From positions 1 through 16,932 of the forward strand of contig MVRP01000077.1 of NCBI GenBank assembly GCA_002067405.1: 16,932 bases of DNA, in the 5' to 3' direction. The first letter of the stretch is position 1, and each line of letters opens with the position of its first letter. The notes below the pieces were generated by a model, which worked only from the letters and a program-made list of their open reading frames with translations, made no database searches and had not been told where the DNA came from. The position numbers and the translations under genes were made by a program. Of this stretch, positions 15,952 through 16,932 are shown piece after piece. The stretch is from Syntrophorhabdaceae bacterium PtaU1.Bin034. GTDB lineage: Bacteria > Desulfobacterota_G > Syntrophorhabdia > Syntrophorhabdales > WCHB1-27.

Positions 15952-16116
15952 CTACCGGACATCATCACCCTTCTTCGTGTCTGACAAGAACTTCAAAAAG
16001 GCGATAACAGTCTGCCTGTTAAAATCGTTCACTTCTTCCACTGTCTCGGCTGTCGCCGGAGCTTTCTCCTTTAAGGCAACGAAAAGCTCGTCGTCGGACA
16101 TTCGATCGTAATCCAT
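15952..16116 (-). CDS. Small 54-aa acidic/helical protein
   Basis: An ATG at 16116 opens a 54-aa frame beginning MDYDRMSDDELFVALKEKA and ending LKFLSDTKKGDDVR, terminated by TAG. It is charged and predicted helical with a hydrophobic stripe (TVIAFLKFL), no signal peptide and no known domain. AGGA with about 7-nt spacing precedes the ATG; the region 16117-16300 ahead of it is the divergent intergenic gap to the XRE regulator. The MSD[DE]EL motif recurs on the same strand near 16650, on the other side of the XRE gene. The 15725-15951 interval between this gene and the channel gene shows nothing further that I can support. Confidence 0.55.
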   Translation of the reverse strand: MDYDRMSDDELFVALKEKAPATAETVEEVNDFNRQTVIAFLKFLSDTKKGDDVR

Positions 16117-16212
16117 GATCCCATCCTATCGATCATCGTAGATTCGGGCGCTTCCTCCATGTTTACCCTGCTGCTCACTAGATAATCAAGCCTTAACTCT
16201 GTCCACCGCTAT

Positions 16213-16280
16213 TATAATACGTTTATAGGACATACTAACTACGTCTGTAGGGCTGTTTCTATTTATTGTCGAAAGTTCGA
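16213..16280 (+). promoter_or_regulatory. XRE gene -10 box and palindromic operator candidate
   Basis: A perfect TATAAT (16213-16218) lies about 88 nt ahead of the XRE start, without a good -35. Between it and the gene is the palindrome TCGAA-AG-TTCGA (16269-16280), suited to a dimeric XRE protein and compatible with autoregulation. The role of the palindrome is inferred from its position. Confidence 0.4.
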
Positions 16281-16300
16281 TACTCTTCGGTGGGAGGCGC

Positions 16301-16615
16301 ATGGCAGACGTAAAAAAGCTGATAGGAAACAGGATCAAGACGCTGAGGCAAGCCAGGGGCATTTCCCAGGAAAAGCTTGCAGAGAAAACGTCCTTGAATA
16401 CCAAATATATAAGTAGTATCGAGAGAGGCAAGGCCAATCCGACCCTCGATACTTTCATTAAAATTGCGGATGCTTTGAAGCTTGGCATACCGGAACTGTT
16501 TAATATCGAGTATGAGCCGAAGGAACTGGCACAACTCATCGCCGGATTGATCAGTGAGGGGGATAGCACAAAGCTGCAGCTTGCCGCAAAGGTGCTGAAC
16601 GCCATATGCCGGTAA
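16301..16615 (+). CDS. XRE-family transcriptional regulator
   Basis: The 104-aa protein carries a Cro/C1-type helix-turn-helix at residues 8-63: IGNRIKTLRQARGISQEKLA, then LNTKYISSIERGKANP as the recognition and following helices, and LDTFIKIADALKL. The C-terminal 40 residues (PKELAQLIAGLISEGDSTKL) form a short helical extension that probably dimerises. GGGAGG lies immediately upstream of ATG (short 3-nt spacing). It is isolated: no phage or restriction gene accompanies it, and the 54-aa gene is divergent on its left. Targets unknown; it may control itself or the small protein. Confidence 0.9.
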   Translation: MADVKKLIGNRIKTLRQARGISQEKLAEKTSLNTKYISSIERGKANPTLDTFIKIADALKLGIPELFNIEYEPKELAQLIAGLISEGDSTKLQLAAKVLNAICR

Positions 16616-16777
16616 CGAACCGATACGGCAATTCCTTTTCCGCGAACGGTAAAGCTCCTCATCAGACATTCCTTTACAGTCCTTTATGGTCATTGTCTGT
16701 CCGTTGGTACCATGTGCTGACATGATAGGGGCCCTTCTAATTACCAACGCTGCACTTTCGCCTGAACAATGGGGACG

Positions 16778-16814
16778 AAAAAAGCCCCCTTCTCGGAACC
16801 GATAAGAAGGGGGC
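16778..16814 (-). terminator. Strong rho-independent terminator
   Basis: GCCCCCTTCT (16784-16793) and AGAAGGGGGC (16805-16814) form a perfect 10-bp GC-rich stem. On the minus strand it is followed directly by six U (A-run 16778-16783). It is placed 27 nt after the stop of the outer-membrane protein gene that enters from the right edge. Confidence 0.92.
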
Positions 16815-16841
16815 GACGGAAGGGAAGGATCGATGCAGGTT

Positions 16842-16932
16842 CTAAAAGGCCAGAATCAGCTTCAGCCAGAACGTATCGCCTTCAGCTCTGTTCTTATCAT
16901 AGACTGCAAACTGGTATTTCCCGGTGACGCAT
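16842..16932 (-). CDS. C-terminus of an outer-membrane beta-barrel protein (partial)
   Basis: Only the last 29 codons are in the window, ending TAG at 16842-16844. They read CVTGKYQFAVYDKNRAEGDT then FWLKLILAF. Alternating polar/hydrophobic strands with a terminal Phe form the standard C-terminal beta-signal read by the BAM complex, so this is most likely a porin or similar barrel. The specific family cannot be told from 29 residues. It is followed by the strong terminator at 16778-16814. The 16616-16777 gap has no intact gene, only a fragment resembling the 54-aa protein. Confidence 0.7.
   Translation of the reverse strand, partial: CVTGKYQFAVYDKNRAEGDTFWLKLILAF

Noticed and set aside
15805..15984. 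59-aa plus-strand frame (MEEERSPCSIHD... to TLLRV)
   Set aside because: It looks somewhat protein-like (SFTHDTLNWLARKGFNLIP) but has no ribosome site and overlaps the better-supported 54-aa minus-strand gene.
16259..16747. 162-aa minus-strand frame
   Set aside because: Most of it is antisense to the XRE gene; only its first about 30 codons resemble another protein, reported as a possible fragment.

Overview
The window looks like a piece of a GC-rich, Gram-negative, motile bacterial chromosome. Supporting evidence is a sigma-28-type promoter ahead of a chemoreceptor, a C-terminus ending in Phe typical of outer-membrane beta-barrels, a YbaL-type antiporter and strong Shine-Dalgarno sites throughout. 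The gene mix (UPF0182, stand-alone alpha-glucan phosphorylase, DUF1538 plus PII) would suit a Desulfobacterota/Syntrophobacterales-like organism, but this placement is a guess. I see no rRNA, tRNA or CRISPR array.

Left flank (1-2470): an eroded accessory patch. It has a bidirectional terminator, a small antitoxin-like gene broken by a one-base slip, an intact vapBC pair with a well-formed promoter, and a TnpB-like (IS200/IS605 OrfB type) relic with several frameshifts. Next come a PAS-LuxR regulator (2471-3121) and a methyl-accepting chemotaxis protein (3382-5292), both on the minus strand. The chemoreceptor has a candidate FliA promoter upstream.

Centre (5572-12467, plus strand): a YbaL/KefB-type cation:proton antiporter, two small unrecognised genes, a UPF0182 membrane protein and an alpha-glucan phosphorylase. 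The last overlaps the decayed 5' end of a pfkB (phosphofructokinase-2) gene, so this was once probably a UPF0182-glgP-pfkB operon linking glycogen breakdown to glycolysis.

Right (15694 down to 12654, minus strand): a compact co-directional cluster, read in transcription order: a K+-channel pore protein lacking its second membrane helix, a tandem universal stress protein, two paralogous DUF1538 membrane proteins, and a divergent PII-like protein. This is the best candidate for a poorly described system: a two-subunit membrane transporter or channel gated by a non-canonical PII protein. It faces the decayed pfkB fragment convergently.

Right end (15725-16932): a 54-aa minus-strand protein, a divergent XRE-type regulator with a palindromic candidate operator, a possible second copy of the small protein's N-terminus, a strong terminator and the C-terminus of an outer-membrane protein running off the window.
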